DNA from: CAIVVT01 sp052145115
GTDB taxonomy: Bacteria; Acidobacteriota; Terriglobia; Bryobacterales; Bryobacteraceae
Reading direction: 5' to 3'
DNA length: 64,000 nt
Assembly (NCBI GenBank): GCA_052145115.1
Contig: JBKQPG010000045.1
Location: 24,722-88,721, forward strand
The notes below the pieces were generated by a model. The model did no database searches and was not told the DNA's origin. It saw only the letters and a list, made by a program, of their open reading frames with translations. Made by a program: the position numbers and the translations under genes. Below are positions 44,434 to 52,260 of this stretch, in pieces (positions within the stretch are counted from its first letter, which is position 1; the number at the start of each line of letters is the position of its first letter).

Positions 44434-45249
44434 TCAGGGCTCGGTGCGCAGCAGAGGCTTTTTGATGTATTGTGCAGGCACGGACAGGATTTGGTCTGGC
44501 AGTATTGCGTTGGTGCGGCGACGGCCTACGAGGCGAACGTAGCCGAGATACTCCCCACGATCAGCTTCGAGAGCTTTGATCTCCGCTTCATTGTCGGGGG
44601 CTATGTGCCTGTGCCAGTCCAGCCAGAGTTGGCAACCGTCCGGCATCGTATCCGCGATCTCGATGTCCATAATTTTGGTGCGCTCCCAGTGGCGGCGCCA
44701 CCAGGGTGCAGAGTGCAGGCACCAAAGATCGTTCGTCCACCAATCGTGAAGATGTTTCGGAATAAAGCTATCGATCTCTTGCATGAAGCCAGCCCCGGCG
44801 ATGCCGATAGCTCCGCCAGGCTTCACGAATCGGGCGAGGTAGTTGAGGTACAGATCGTCGGTCCCGTAGTAAGAGAAGGAATCAAACGACACGATGACAT
44901 CGAAGAACTCGTCGCTGTAGGGTAGCGACCGGGCGTCAGCATGCACGGGGAAAACGCTGCTTTCGACTCCCGCATCGCGGATTCTCTGGCAGTTCTCCGC
45001 GGCACTGAACCACAGGTCTGTGGCCCAGACCTGAACGCCGAATTCGCGGTGTAGGAAGATCGAGGATGTGGCACGTCCGCAGCCGAGGTCGAGTAGCCGC
45101 ATTCCAGGTCGCAGATCGATCGCGGACGTGAGCCACTCGGCCATCCAGAGTGGATTCGCGGCCCCGCTGATGCTGGCAAGGAGCCATTCCGGGTTGTATT
45201 GCGAAGAGCGAGGAAATCGCTCTGAAATCGTGGGACGGTCTGAGATCAT
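44434..45249 (-). CDS. Inserted SAM-dependent methyltransferase
   Basis: This 271-aa class I methyltransferase has motif I in RLLDLGCGRATSSIF, an acidic motif II end (VWATDLWFS), the motif with DARSLPYSDEFFDVIVS, and the LARFVKPGGAIGIAGAG strand. ATG 45249 has GGAG about 7 bp upstream; an ORF extension to 45330 lacks support. The gene lies between two imperfect copies of a convergent junction and its base composition looks less GC-rich than its neighbours, consistent with acquisition. The C-terminal MPDGCQLWLDWHRHIAPDNEAEI region may carry substrate specificity. The substrate is unknown. Confidence 0.83.
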   Translation of the reverse strand: MISDRPTISERFPRSSQYNPEWLLASISGAANPLWMAEWLTSAIDLRPGMRLLDLGCGRATSSIFLHREFGVQVWATDLWFSAAENCQRIRDAGVESSVFPVHADARSLPYSDEFFDVIVSFDSFSYYGTDDLYLNYLARFVKPGGAIGIAGAGFMQEIDSFIPKHLHDWWTNDLWCLHSAPWWRRHWERTKIMDIEIADTMPDGCQLWLDWHRHIAPDNEAEIKALEADRGEYLGYVRLVGRRRTNAILPDQILSVPAQYIKKPLLRTEP

Positions 45250-45359
45250 ATTGGTCTCCGTTCTCGAACTCAAGCCTCTGCTAAGACGAGGGCGCGACAG
45301 ACTCAGACGACAACCGCGTGTCTGCAACATCTTAGCGGATTGTATCGCTCACATCGTTG

Positions 45360-45457
45360 CGCGCTTCCGGAAGATGGCGCCGGTGGTGGCATCCCTGAAC
45401 GAGCCGCTGCTGGCCAGCGCCAAGAAGAGCGCGCCGCTGACGACCGGCTGGTTCTGA
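45360..45457 (+). pseudogene. 3' fragment of a DUF2461 gene
   Basis: It encodes RFRKMAPVVASLNEPLL and ends SAPLTTGWF, matching the end of the intact DUF2461 protein at 43550 (RFRKALPVVEFFNEPLL). There is no DUF2461 start or body upstream; the homology fades at about 45330. Confidence 0.75.
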
Positions 45458-45571
45458 GCGGCGCGGCCGGGGGAAAACGGCCGAAACGTCCACTTGCGCC
45501 CGGCGCGAGGCGGGCTAAGGGTGTGAGAATTCGCGCGCGTGGGGGATCAGTTCGCGGTACACCTGATCGGG
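45360..45571 (+). repeat. Direct repeat R: second copy of the junction
   Basis: This copy starts with a broken DUF2461 tail and continues into the intact 3' end of the NapH-like gene. Spacing from the shared CGCG.TTCCG start to the stop codon is 97 bp in both copies. Divergence is substantial, so this is either an old duplication or recombination with a related but different genome. Confidence 0.8.
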
Positions 45572-46600
45572 AATCGGAGAGTCCCAATGGCCAGTGGTTT
45601 TGGCCAGTAGAACCGCGCCCAGGAACAGCCCCAAGGCACCGGCGCCGATCACCCAACCGGGCGCGGCGCGGCGGGTTGGGACGAAGGTCAGATCCAGCGC
45701 GCCTGAGACCGGGCAGGCGGCCAGGCAATCCAGGCAGCCGGTGCATTCGGCGGAGCGGATCTGCACCAGCAAGTCCACTGGCAGCCGAGCCGGGCAGGCC
45801 TTGGCGCACTTGGCGCAATCGATGCACTTGTCGGGACTGCGGCGGATGCGGAACGGGCTGAACAGCGCGGCCAGGCCGACCAGAGCGCCGTAGGGGCACA
45901 AGTAGCGGCACCAGAAGTTCTGGACGAAAACCGAGGCCAGAACAAGCACCGCGAGTACGAGCGCGGCCGACAGGCTCAGGTAGCGGAAGAAGTCGAGCAT
46001 TTTCACGTCGGCCACCAGGCCGTAGGGGGAGCCGAGGAATCCGGCCAAGTCACGGGCCGGCATGGAGCCGACGGCGTAGACGAATAACCCGAGCAACACA
46101 TATTTCAAGCTGCGCAGGCCGATGTCGAGCCAGCGCGGCAGGAAGAAGTTGTGGCCGAAGGTCACGCGGCCGAGTTTCCATAAGTACTCCGAGAAAGTCC
46201 CGACCGGGCACAGCCAGCCGCAAAAGGACTTTCTGAATAGCAAAGAACCGGCCAGGAAGGCGGCGAGGAGGAACATCGCCGCCGGGTGGATCAACGGCAC
46301 TTGGCCAGTAGTCAGAAGGTACTTCAGATTCATCGTGCCGGCGATGGGCAGCCAGCCCTCGACGCCCGCCGGACGAGACAGATGGGCCGCACCCGCCGTT
46401 TCGAATTGGCGTACGAAGAGGTAAAACTCGACGCCAATCCAGAGGTTGAGGCCGAGGAAAAGGAACTGGACCATCGCCCGGAAAGCCTGCGCGCCGCCGC
46501 GATGAGAACGGCGGCGGTACGGCTTAGCCCGTTTCCCGGCAGTGGTTTGAGGTGTGCTCCGCGGCAACACTGCGGCGGCCTCGGCAGGCGCGGCTTCCAT
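45515..46600 (-). CDS. NapH/NosR-like membrane polyferredoxin
   Basis: This 361-aa protein has about five membrane helices and two CxxxCP motifs at membrane borders (SFCGWLCPVG and FWCRYLCPYGAL). Two [4Fe-4S] ferredoxin motifs follow, CIDCAKCAKACP and CTGCLDCLAACP. It is a quinol-linked electron-transfer protein of the NapH/YccM/CcoG type. A Pro/Arg-rich N-terminal tail of about 40 residues precedes helix 1. No nitrate, nitrous oxide or oxidase genes are adjacent, so the partner is unknown. The promoter region holds a CRP/FNR-type palindrome. Confidence 0.87.
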   Translation of the reverse strand: MEAAPAEAAAVLPRSTPQTTAGKRAKPYRRRSHRGGAQAFRAMVQFLFLGLNLWIGVEFYLFVRQFETAGAAHLSRPAGVEGWLPIAGTMNLKYLLTTGQVPLIHPAAMFLLAAFLAGSLLFRKSFCGWLCPVGTFSEYLWKLGRVTFGHNFFLPRWLDIGLRSLKYVLLGLFVYAVGSMPARDLAGFLGSPYGLVADVKMLDFFRYLSLSAALVLAVLVLASVFVQNFWCRYLCPYGALVGLAALFSPFRIRRSPDKCIDCAKCAKACPARLPVDLLVQIRSAECTGCLDCLAACPVSGALDLTFVPTRRAAPGWVIGAGALGLFLGAVLLAKTTGHWDSPIPDQVYRELIPHAREFSHP

Positions 46601-46633
46601 GCTTCTAAGCTACGCCCGGCCGCACGGAAGTTC

Positions 46634-46649
46634 CGTGACCGCGGTCACG
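46634..46649. promoter_or_regulatory. CRP/FNR-type palindrome between divergent genes
   Basis: This 16-bp perfect palindrome contains GTGA-N6-TCAC, the half-sites of CRP-family regulators. A second inverted repeat ACGGAA-G-TTCCGT lies just before it (46624-46636). The site is 34 bp upstream of the NapH-like start and 56 bp from the DinB start, so it could control either. Regulation of a redox membrane protein by a Crp/Fnr factor would be sensible but is inference. Confidence 0.5.
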
Positions 46650-46704
46650 CGCGGGGCGCGAATGTTGCACCGGAAATCCGCCGGGGTGCGCGACAATAGC
46701 AGGC

Positions 46705-47172
46705 ATGACTCCCGAAGAACGGCAGATTGCGATACAGAAAATCGAGGCGCTCCCGGCGCAACTGGAACAACTGATCGCCGGGGCGGACGACGCTAAACTG
46801 AACAAAACATACGGCCAAGGCAAATGGTCGGCGCGGCAAGTGATCCACCACATCGCCGACTCGCACCTGTTCGCCTTTATCCGGACGCGGTTCATCGCCA
46901 CCGTGGATCATCCGACGATCCAGCCCTACGACCAGGAGGTGTGGGCCCAATTGCCCGATGCCAAGAGCGGGCCCGTGGCGCCTTCGCTGGAGATTATCAA
47001 GGGGATGCACGCGCGGTGGGTCGAGTTCCTGCGGTCGCTGCCAAAGGCGGCGTGGGACCGCACAGGATATCATCCGGAGCGCGGCGTGATCTCGCTCGAC
47101 GACCTGGTGCGGATCTATGCAGGCCACGGCGCGAAGCATCTGGAACACATCCGCGCGGCGATCGAAGCGTAG
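46705..47172 (+). CDS. DinB/YfiT-family putative metal-dependent hydrolase
   Basis: This 155-aa four-helix-bundle protein has the metal-binding His pattern: WSARQVIHHIADSHLF in helix 2 and YAGHGAKHLEHI in the last helix. DinB-fold proteins include thiol transferases and bacillithiol-type enzymes; the exact activity is unknown. Divergent from the NapH-like gene. Confidence 0.85.
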   Translation: MTPEERQIAIQKIEALPAQLEQLIAGADDAKLNKTYGQGKWSARQVIHHIADSHLFAFIRTRFIATVDHPTIQPYDQEVWAQLPDAKSGPVAPSLEIIKGMHARWVEFLRSLPKAAWDRTGYHPERGVISLDDLVRIYAGHGAKHLEHIRAAIEA

Positions 47173-47286
47173 GCTGATTGAGACGACTCGAGCGCGACGA
47201 GGGCGAGAACCTCAGTTGTTGCCGGCGCTGGCCCGGCGGGGCGACCGTGACGCCGGGCTGCGGCTGCGGCAGTCCTCCGGGCCACC

Positions 47287-47468
47287 TGCGCCACGATGCA
47301 AAAACGCGTTTTTGGAGGAACAAAGCCAATTATCGACTTTGCTTTTCAGATCCAAAGACTTAGAAGACTATCTTTCGGACAGATATTCGCCAGTTATTCG
47401 GTTTGCAAAGAACACTCCTGATAGCCCGCAAATGCGGACTCCCTGATTGATCCTACACCTGCGTGTCA
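47287..47468 (+). repeat. Dispersed repeat, copy R1 (182 bp)
   Basis: It starts TGCGCCACGATG, includes the 16-bp palindrome built on AAAAACGCGTTTTT (47299-47314) and ends ACCTGCGTGTCA. It matches R2 at 47579 without gaps, with about 15 differences in 182 bp by my count, and copy A at 7440 more weakly. One frame stays open through the copy (EEQSQLSTLLF...). Confidence 0.85.
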
Positions 47469-47542
47469 AGCAGGTTCGACCGGGGCGTCGGTAGGTCGAA
47501 AGAGCAGGCGCTGAAGATGGAACCGGGCTGGGGGGACCAAAC

Positions 47543-47581
47543 GTCGGCACGAATGCCGACGCGGCAGGCACGAATGCCTGC
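47543..47581. repeat. Two tandem hairpins sharing an ACGAAT loop
   Basis: GTCGGC-ACGAAT-GCCGAC and GCAGGC-ACGAAT-GCCTGC lie 3 bp apart. The stems differ by compensating changes while the loop is constant, the mark of a small palindromic repeat family. The second one abuts the start of R2. Confidence 0.7.
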
Positions 47582-47760
47582 GCCACGATGCAAAAACGCG
47601 TTTTTGGAGGAACAAAGCTAAATATCGACTTTGTTTTTTAGATCCAAAGACTTAGAAGGCTATCTTTCGGACAGTTTTTCGCCCGTTATTCGGTTTTCAA
47701 AGAACACTCTTGTCAGCCCGGAAATGCGGACTCCCTGATTGATGCTACACCCGCGTGTCA
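47579..47760 (+). repeat. Dispersed repeat, copy R2 (182 bp)
   Basis: Same length and ends as R1, with the same AAAAACGCGTTTTT palindrome (47592-47605). It carries an in-frame TAA where R1 has CAA, so a shared peptide product is unlikely. R1, a 110-bp spacer and R2 fill most of the 623-bp gap between the DinB gene and the S53 peptidase gene; no gene is seen there. Confidence 0.85.
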
Positions 47761-47795
47761 ATGCCGCTGCCGACGACCCGGGTTGTTCCGGGCCG

Positions 47796-49472
47796 TCAGG
47801 GGGCGAGGGAGTTGATCAGGCCAGCGCCATTGGGGCTGCCCCAGCCAGTGACCAGGTCGTAGCCCTTCTGGCAGGAGTAGGTGCCATTGTTACCGCTGGT
47901 GATGTCGTGGAAGTTGGCGCCATAGCTCGATCCCAACCCGAGCGTGTAGAGCGTCGGGTTGATGAAGCCGATGGCAGGGTCGCCGTGGGAGACAGCCTGT
48001 TGATTGGCCAACGCCAGGTAGCCGGCCCAACGGGGCGCGGCGAAGCTGGTTCCGCCCCAGCCGCCGGCGCAGCCGCCGTCATAGCAAATGTAGTTGTCGG
48101 TGTTGGCTTCGGCGGCGACGTCGGGGCTGTTGCGCAGAGTGGTGGAACCTTTGTTGGCGGTGGTGATGACTCCGGCGGTCTTCTGGTAGCTGGGGATCTT
48201 GATGCCGTCCGGGGAGGATCCGCCGCCGCTGTCAGACCAGGCCCTTTCCGATGCCCAGCTTCCGCCCGCGCCGTTGGTGCTGATGTCCGTGCCGCCGACC
48301 GAGGTGACATAGGCATCGTCGGCAGGGTAGACATACCTGGACCGGCTGCGGTATGCGCCGCTGTCGCCGGAGGCCGCAAAGAGATTCTGGCCCTGGGCCG
48401 CGAACTCCTTGAAGATCGTGTCGTCGCTGGACGGGTCGGCGGGACTCCAGCCCCAGGAACAGCTCAGAGACTTGGCGATATTGTCCGAGGCCATCCGATT
48501 GAAGATGGCGACATCGCTGGTATCGGAGACGTAGACCAGCACGGAATTCATGCCCGGCGCCATGGAGATTGCCACTTCGACGTCCAAGGCCTGTTCGGTG
48601 TCGTCGCAGCTCGCGGTGGGGCAGCTCGTGCTGGACCCATCCGCGGATACCAACTTGACGGCGACGTTGAAAGGTTGCCCCACCGCAGTGAAGTAGTTGT
48701 GGACGTCGGAGACGTTTAATCCCGCGAATTCCAGCAGCCCGACCGACTGGCCGGTACCGGTGAGCGATCCGCTGCCATAGTAGGCCGCGCGCAGGTCGCT
48801 GCCGAGGAAATAACCGTTGGGCCCGGAGCCGGTCTGGCTGCCGCGGGCATTAGAAGCTTCCGCATTCGAGACTCTTTTCAGGCTGGCGGGACGCGGGATG
48901 GAGAAGTTATCGAGGCCCGAAATGTGCCACAGCGGCACGGAGAGGTCGGCCGAGGGCTCGCGGTCGGGCGAGTAGAAGGAGCGCGGTTCGTAGGGGTGCT
49001 GATAGGAGCCCATGCTCACATGGAAGGCCTGCTCCACGTTGGCGACGGACCCGGCCACATTCACGACCAGACGATTGGGGAAAGTGCCGGTCACCGTCAG
49101 GCCGTTTTTCTGGGCGTAACTGATGACCGCAGCGTAGTCGCCGGCGGTGGGACCGAAGCGGTCAGTGAACTCCTCCACGCTGAGAAACTGATGGAACGAG
49201 GGGCTTTGGGGATCGTAAAGCTGCTGCAACAGAGTGTCCAACTGGGCCTCATTGCGCAGCGGAAGAGCGATGTTGAGGCTCAAGGACTGAGTAGCGGGCA
49301 GCCGGTTCTGGAACTGCGCCTCGCCGCTGAGTACTTCCTGACGCACATGGCGCGTGGCCAGGGATTGGGCCAGCGCCTGGGATTGCAGGACAAAGAGGAG
49401 CATGGCTGAGCCCAGCAGCACATGCAGACCTGCACAAACTATCGAGCGATAGCCGGTTCGCGAACGATTCAT
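47796..49472 (-). CDS. S53 family peptidase (sedolisin/kumamolisin-like), secreted
   Basis: This 558-aa acid serine-carboxyl peptidase has an export signal (HVLLGSAMLLFVLQSQALA) and a pro-domain (about 37-190; LPLRNEAQLDTLLQQLYDP, YHQFLS-like SFHQFLSVEEF). The catalytic domain has the Glu/Asp pair in TEQALDVEVAI, the oxyanion Asp in FAASGDSGA and the Ser in GGTSFAAPRWAG. The Ca site is in FHDITSGNNGTYS and YDLVTGWGSPNG. All catalytic residues are intact. It probably degrades protein outside the cell at low pH. It lies between repeat R2 and nuoH. Confidence 0.95.
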   Translation of the reverse strand: MNRSRTGYRSIVCAGLHVLLGSAMLLFVLQSQALAQSLATRHVRQEVLSGEAQFQNRLPATQSLSLNIALPLRNEAQLDTLLQQLYDPQSPSFHQFLSVEEFTDRFGPTAGDYAAVISYAQKNGLTVTGTFPNRLVVNVAGSVANVEQAFHVSMGSYQHPYEPRSFYSPDREPSADLSVPLWHISGLDNFSIPRPASLKRVSNAEASNARGSQTGSGPNGYFLGSDLRAAYYGSGSLTGTGQSVGLLEFAGLNVSDVHNYFTAVGQPFNVAVKLVSADGSSTSCPTASCDDTEQALDVEVAISMAPGMNSVLVYVSDTSDVAIFNRMASDNIAKSLSCSWGWSPADPSSDDTIFKEFAAQGQNLFAASGDSGAYRSRSRYVYPADDAYVTSVGGTDISTNGAGGSWASERAWSDSGGGSSPDGIKIPSYQKTAGVITTANKGSTTLRNSPDVAAEANTDNYICYDGGCAGGWGGTSFAAPRWAGYLALANQQAVSHGDPAIGFINPTLYTLGLGSSYGANFHDITSGNNGTYSCQKGYDLVTGWGSPNGAGLINSLAP

Positions 49473-49600
49473 GAGATTCCTCCGTTAGGCAGGCGCAAAG
49501 GCCCAGTATCTCGCCATAGTAGCCGATCTACATTATTTGGTCAATGGCAAGAATGGCCCACTGCGGGCATAGACGAAAGGCGGGGCGAAAGGGGGTACGC

Positions 49601-50779
49601 TCAGCCGTGGAGCAGGCCGACCAAGGCGTTGAGGAAGAGTGCGCCGAGGGCGGTGGGGATCATGACTTTCCAGCCGATATTCATGAGCTGGTCGTAGCGG
49701 TAGCGGGGGAAGGTGCCGCGCAGCCAGATCATGACGTAGAGGACGAGGAAGAGCTTGAGCAGGAACCAGAAGACGGGGGCGGAGGGGACGTTGAAGGCCG
49801 GGATCAGGTACAGGGCGGCCAGGGCGAAGAAAGAGAGGCCCAAGCAGACCATGGCGATGGCGTAACCCCGGATGGGCTGTTTTTTGACGAGATACAGGCA
49901 CATGGCGCCGAAGGCGCCAAAGACCAGCAGCGGGGCACCGTAGTCGAGCGGAACGGCGAGCCAGGCGACATTGGGGAAGGGGCGCAACCAGCCGCCCCAG
50001 AAGACGGTGATGGCGACGGAGCCGACGACGAACATGGCGGTGTACTCGGCGAGGAAATAGATGGCGTAGCGGAAGCCGCTGTATTCGGTGGAGTAGCCGG
50101 CGACGAGTTCGGACTCGGCCTCGGGAAGGTCGAAGGGAGCGCGGTTGGTTTCGGCGACGGAGCTGATGAAGTAAATCATGAAGGGGACGATCATCAAGCC
50201 GTAGTTGTCGAATACGAACCAGACGTGGCGGTGGAGCTGGGCGTTGACGATTCCGGTGAGGGAGAGGGTGCCGGCGGCCATGATGCCGGCGACCAGCGCC
50301 AGCGCGAGGGCGACCTCGTAGCTGACGAGCTGCGCGGCGCCGCGCAGGCCGCCGAGGAGGGAGTAGTGGCTGTTGGAAGACCATCCGCCGAGGATGATGC
50401 CGAGGACGCCGATGGAGGAAAGCGCGGTGATGAGAAGCAGGCCGACGTTGGCGTCTATGACGTAGAGCGAGCCGGAGTAAGGAATGACGGCCAGGCAGGT
50501 GGCGGCGGTGAAGAAGGAGATGACGGGGGCGAAGCGGAAAAGAAGATGGCTGGAGGCGGAGGGGATGATGTCTTCCTTGAGCAGGAGCTTGACGGCGTCG
50601 GCGAGGGTCTGAAGGGAGCCGTGGGGACCAACGCGCATGGGGCCGAGGCGGACCTGCATGTCGGCCAAGACCTTGCGTTCGAGAAGAACGACATAGGCGA
50701 CGGCGAGGGGGACCACGCCAATGATGACGAGGGTCAGCGCCAGGGGGAGGAACCAGGGATTGGAAAGAATGGCTTGCAT
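49601..50779 (-). CDS. nuoH: NADH-quinone oxidoreductase subunit H
   Basis: This 392-aa membrane subunit joins the quinone-binding arm to the proton pumps. The typical ERKVLADMQVRLGPMRVGP, AETNRAPFDLPEAESELVAGY and LRGTFPRYRYDQLM blocks are present. It is placed last in this operon, after nuoN, rather than between nuoG and nuoI. Start at ATG 50779 (MQAILSNPW), overhanging no neighbour by much (nuoN ends at 50791). Confidence 0.97.
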   Translation of the reverse strand: MQAILSNPWFLPLALTLVIIGVVPLAVAYVVLLERKVLADMQVRLGPMRVGPHGSLQTLADAVKLLLKEDIIPSASSHLLFRFAPVISFFTAATCLAVIPYSGSLYVIDANVGLLLITALSSIGVLGIILGGWSSNSHYSLLGGLRGAAQLVSYEVALALALVAGIMAAGTLSLTGIVNAQLHRHVWFVFDNYGLMIVPFMIYFISSVAETNRAPFDLPEAESELVAGYSTEYSGFRYAIYFLAEYTAMFVVGSVAITVFWGGWLRPFPNVAWLAVPLDYGAPLLVFGAFGAMCLYLVKKQPIRGYAIAMVCLGLSFFALAALYLIPAFNVPSAPVFWFLLKLFLVLYVMIWLRGTFPRYRYDQLMNIGWKVMIPTALGALFLNALVGLLHG

Positions 50780-50790
50780 GGGGCGGAATC

Positions 50791-52260
50791 TCAGCGGTTG
50801 AAGCTCCACTGGGCGAGGCGGACCCAGGGTTCGGGATAGACGCCGATGACGAGCGTAAGCACGCCGGTGACGCCCAGGGCCACCTTCATACCGAGGCTGG
50901 AGGAGACCGGGGCTTCACTTTCGAAGGTCGAGGTGAACATGGCGCGCACCAGGCGGAAGTAATAGTAGATGGCGACGGCGACATAGAGGGCGGCGATGAC
51001 GGCCAGAATGGGATGGCCGGTCTGGAGCAGGGCGAGGAAGATCAGGTATTTGCCAAGGAAGCCGGCGGTGGGCGGGATGCCGGCCAGCGAGAGCAGGAAG
51101 ACGAGCATCCATAGGGCGTGGGCGGGACTGCGGCGCATCAGGCCATTGAGGTCGTTGATATCGTCGCCGGCGATGCCCTGGCTGGCCAGAGAGGTCAGGA
51201 CCAGGAAGGCGCCGAGGTTCATGAAGGCGTAAACGAGGAGGTAAATGAGCACGCCCTGAATGCCCATGGCGTTGCCGGCGATGATGCCGAGCAGGATGTA
51301 GCCGGCATGGTTGATGGAGGAGTAGGCGAGCAGGCGCTTGGTGTTGGTCTGGGTGAGGGCGGCGAGGTTGCCGATGGTCATGGAGAGGACCGCGGCGCCG
51401 ATGAGCAGGGGTTCCCAGGCGGCGCGGGCGGTGGCGAGCGGGCCCATGAGCAGACGCAGGATCAGAGCGAACGAGGCGGCCTTGGAGGCGACGGCGAGAT
51501 AGGCGGCGACGGTGGTGGGCGCGCCTTCATACGCGTCGGGGGCCCACATGTGGAAGGGCGCGGCGGAGATCTTGAAGAACAAACCCACGAGGATCGTGGC
51601 GATGGCGAGGAACAGCAGCGGGTCGAAGGGATCGCGGCCGGCGACGGCATCGCCGATGTCGCGCAGCATGGTGGAGCCGGAGATGCCGTAGAGGACGGAG
51701 AATCCGTAGACCAGGAAGCCGCTGGAGAAGCCGCCGAGGAGGAGGTATTTCAGCGCGGCCTCGTTGGAGCGCTGGTCGCGGCGCAGGAAACCTACCAGGA
51801 CGTAGAAAGTGACGGCCATGGTTTCAAGGCCGATGAAGAGGGTGACGAGCTCGTTGCCGGTGGCCAGGAAGAACATGCCGGTCTGGGCGAGCATCAGCAG
51901 GCCGTAGTATTCGCCGTGGTGCTCGTCGCGGAGTTCGAAGTAGCGGTAGGAGAAGAGCGCGACCAGGACGGTGGCGGCGAGAAAGATCCAATTGAAGAAG
52001 AGCGAGAAGCCGTCGATGATCAAGGCGCCGTGGAACGCTTCGATGGGTGCGCCGCTCTGCTGGACGAGGAAGAGCTGCTGTTTGAAGAGCGCGACACCCG
52101 CGAAGGCTTCGCCGGCGAGGAGGAACCAGATGAGATGACGGCGCTGCCTGGGGTCGGGGAAGATCCAGAAATCGAAGAGCAGAGTGGCGCAGCCGAACAG
52201 CGCGAGCAGGATGGCAGGCAGGAGGACGAAATGGTCGGTGGCGGTGTAGAAGTTGCTCAT
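50791..52260 (-). CDS. nuoN: NADH-quinone oxidoreductase subunit N
   Basis: This 489-aa antiporter-like proton-pumping subunit has 14 predicted helices. The conserved Glu is in LFIGLETMAVTFYVLVGF and the Lys in ISAAPFHMWAPDAYEGAP..SKAASFALILR. Its start overlaps the nuoM stop by 4 bp (ATGA). Confidence 0.96.
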   Translation of the reverse strand: MSNFYTATDHFVLLPAILLALFGCATLLFDFWIFPDPRQRRHLIWFLLAGEAFAGVALFKQQLFLVQQSGAPIEAFHGALIIDGFSLFFNWIFLAATVLVALFSYRYFELRDEHHGEYYGLLMLAQTGMFFLATGNELVTLFIGLETMAVTFYVLVGFLRRDQRSNEAALKYLLLGGFSSGFLVYGFSVLYGISGSTMLRDIGDAVAGRDPFDPLLFLAIATILVGLFFKISAAPFHMWAPDAYEGAPTTVAAYLAVASKAASFALILRLLMGPLATARAAWEPLLIGAAVLSMTIGNLAALTQTNTKRLLAYSSINHAGYILLGIIAGNAMGIQGVLIYLLVYAFMNLGAFLVLTSLASQGIAGDDINDLNGLMRRSPAHALWMLVFLLSLAGIPPTAGFLGKYLIFLALLQTGHPILAVIAALYVAVAIYYYFRLVRAMFTSTFESEAPVSSSLGMKVALGVTGVLTLVIGVYPEPWVRLAQWSFNR

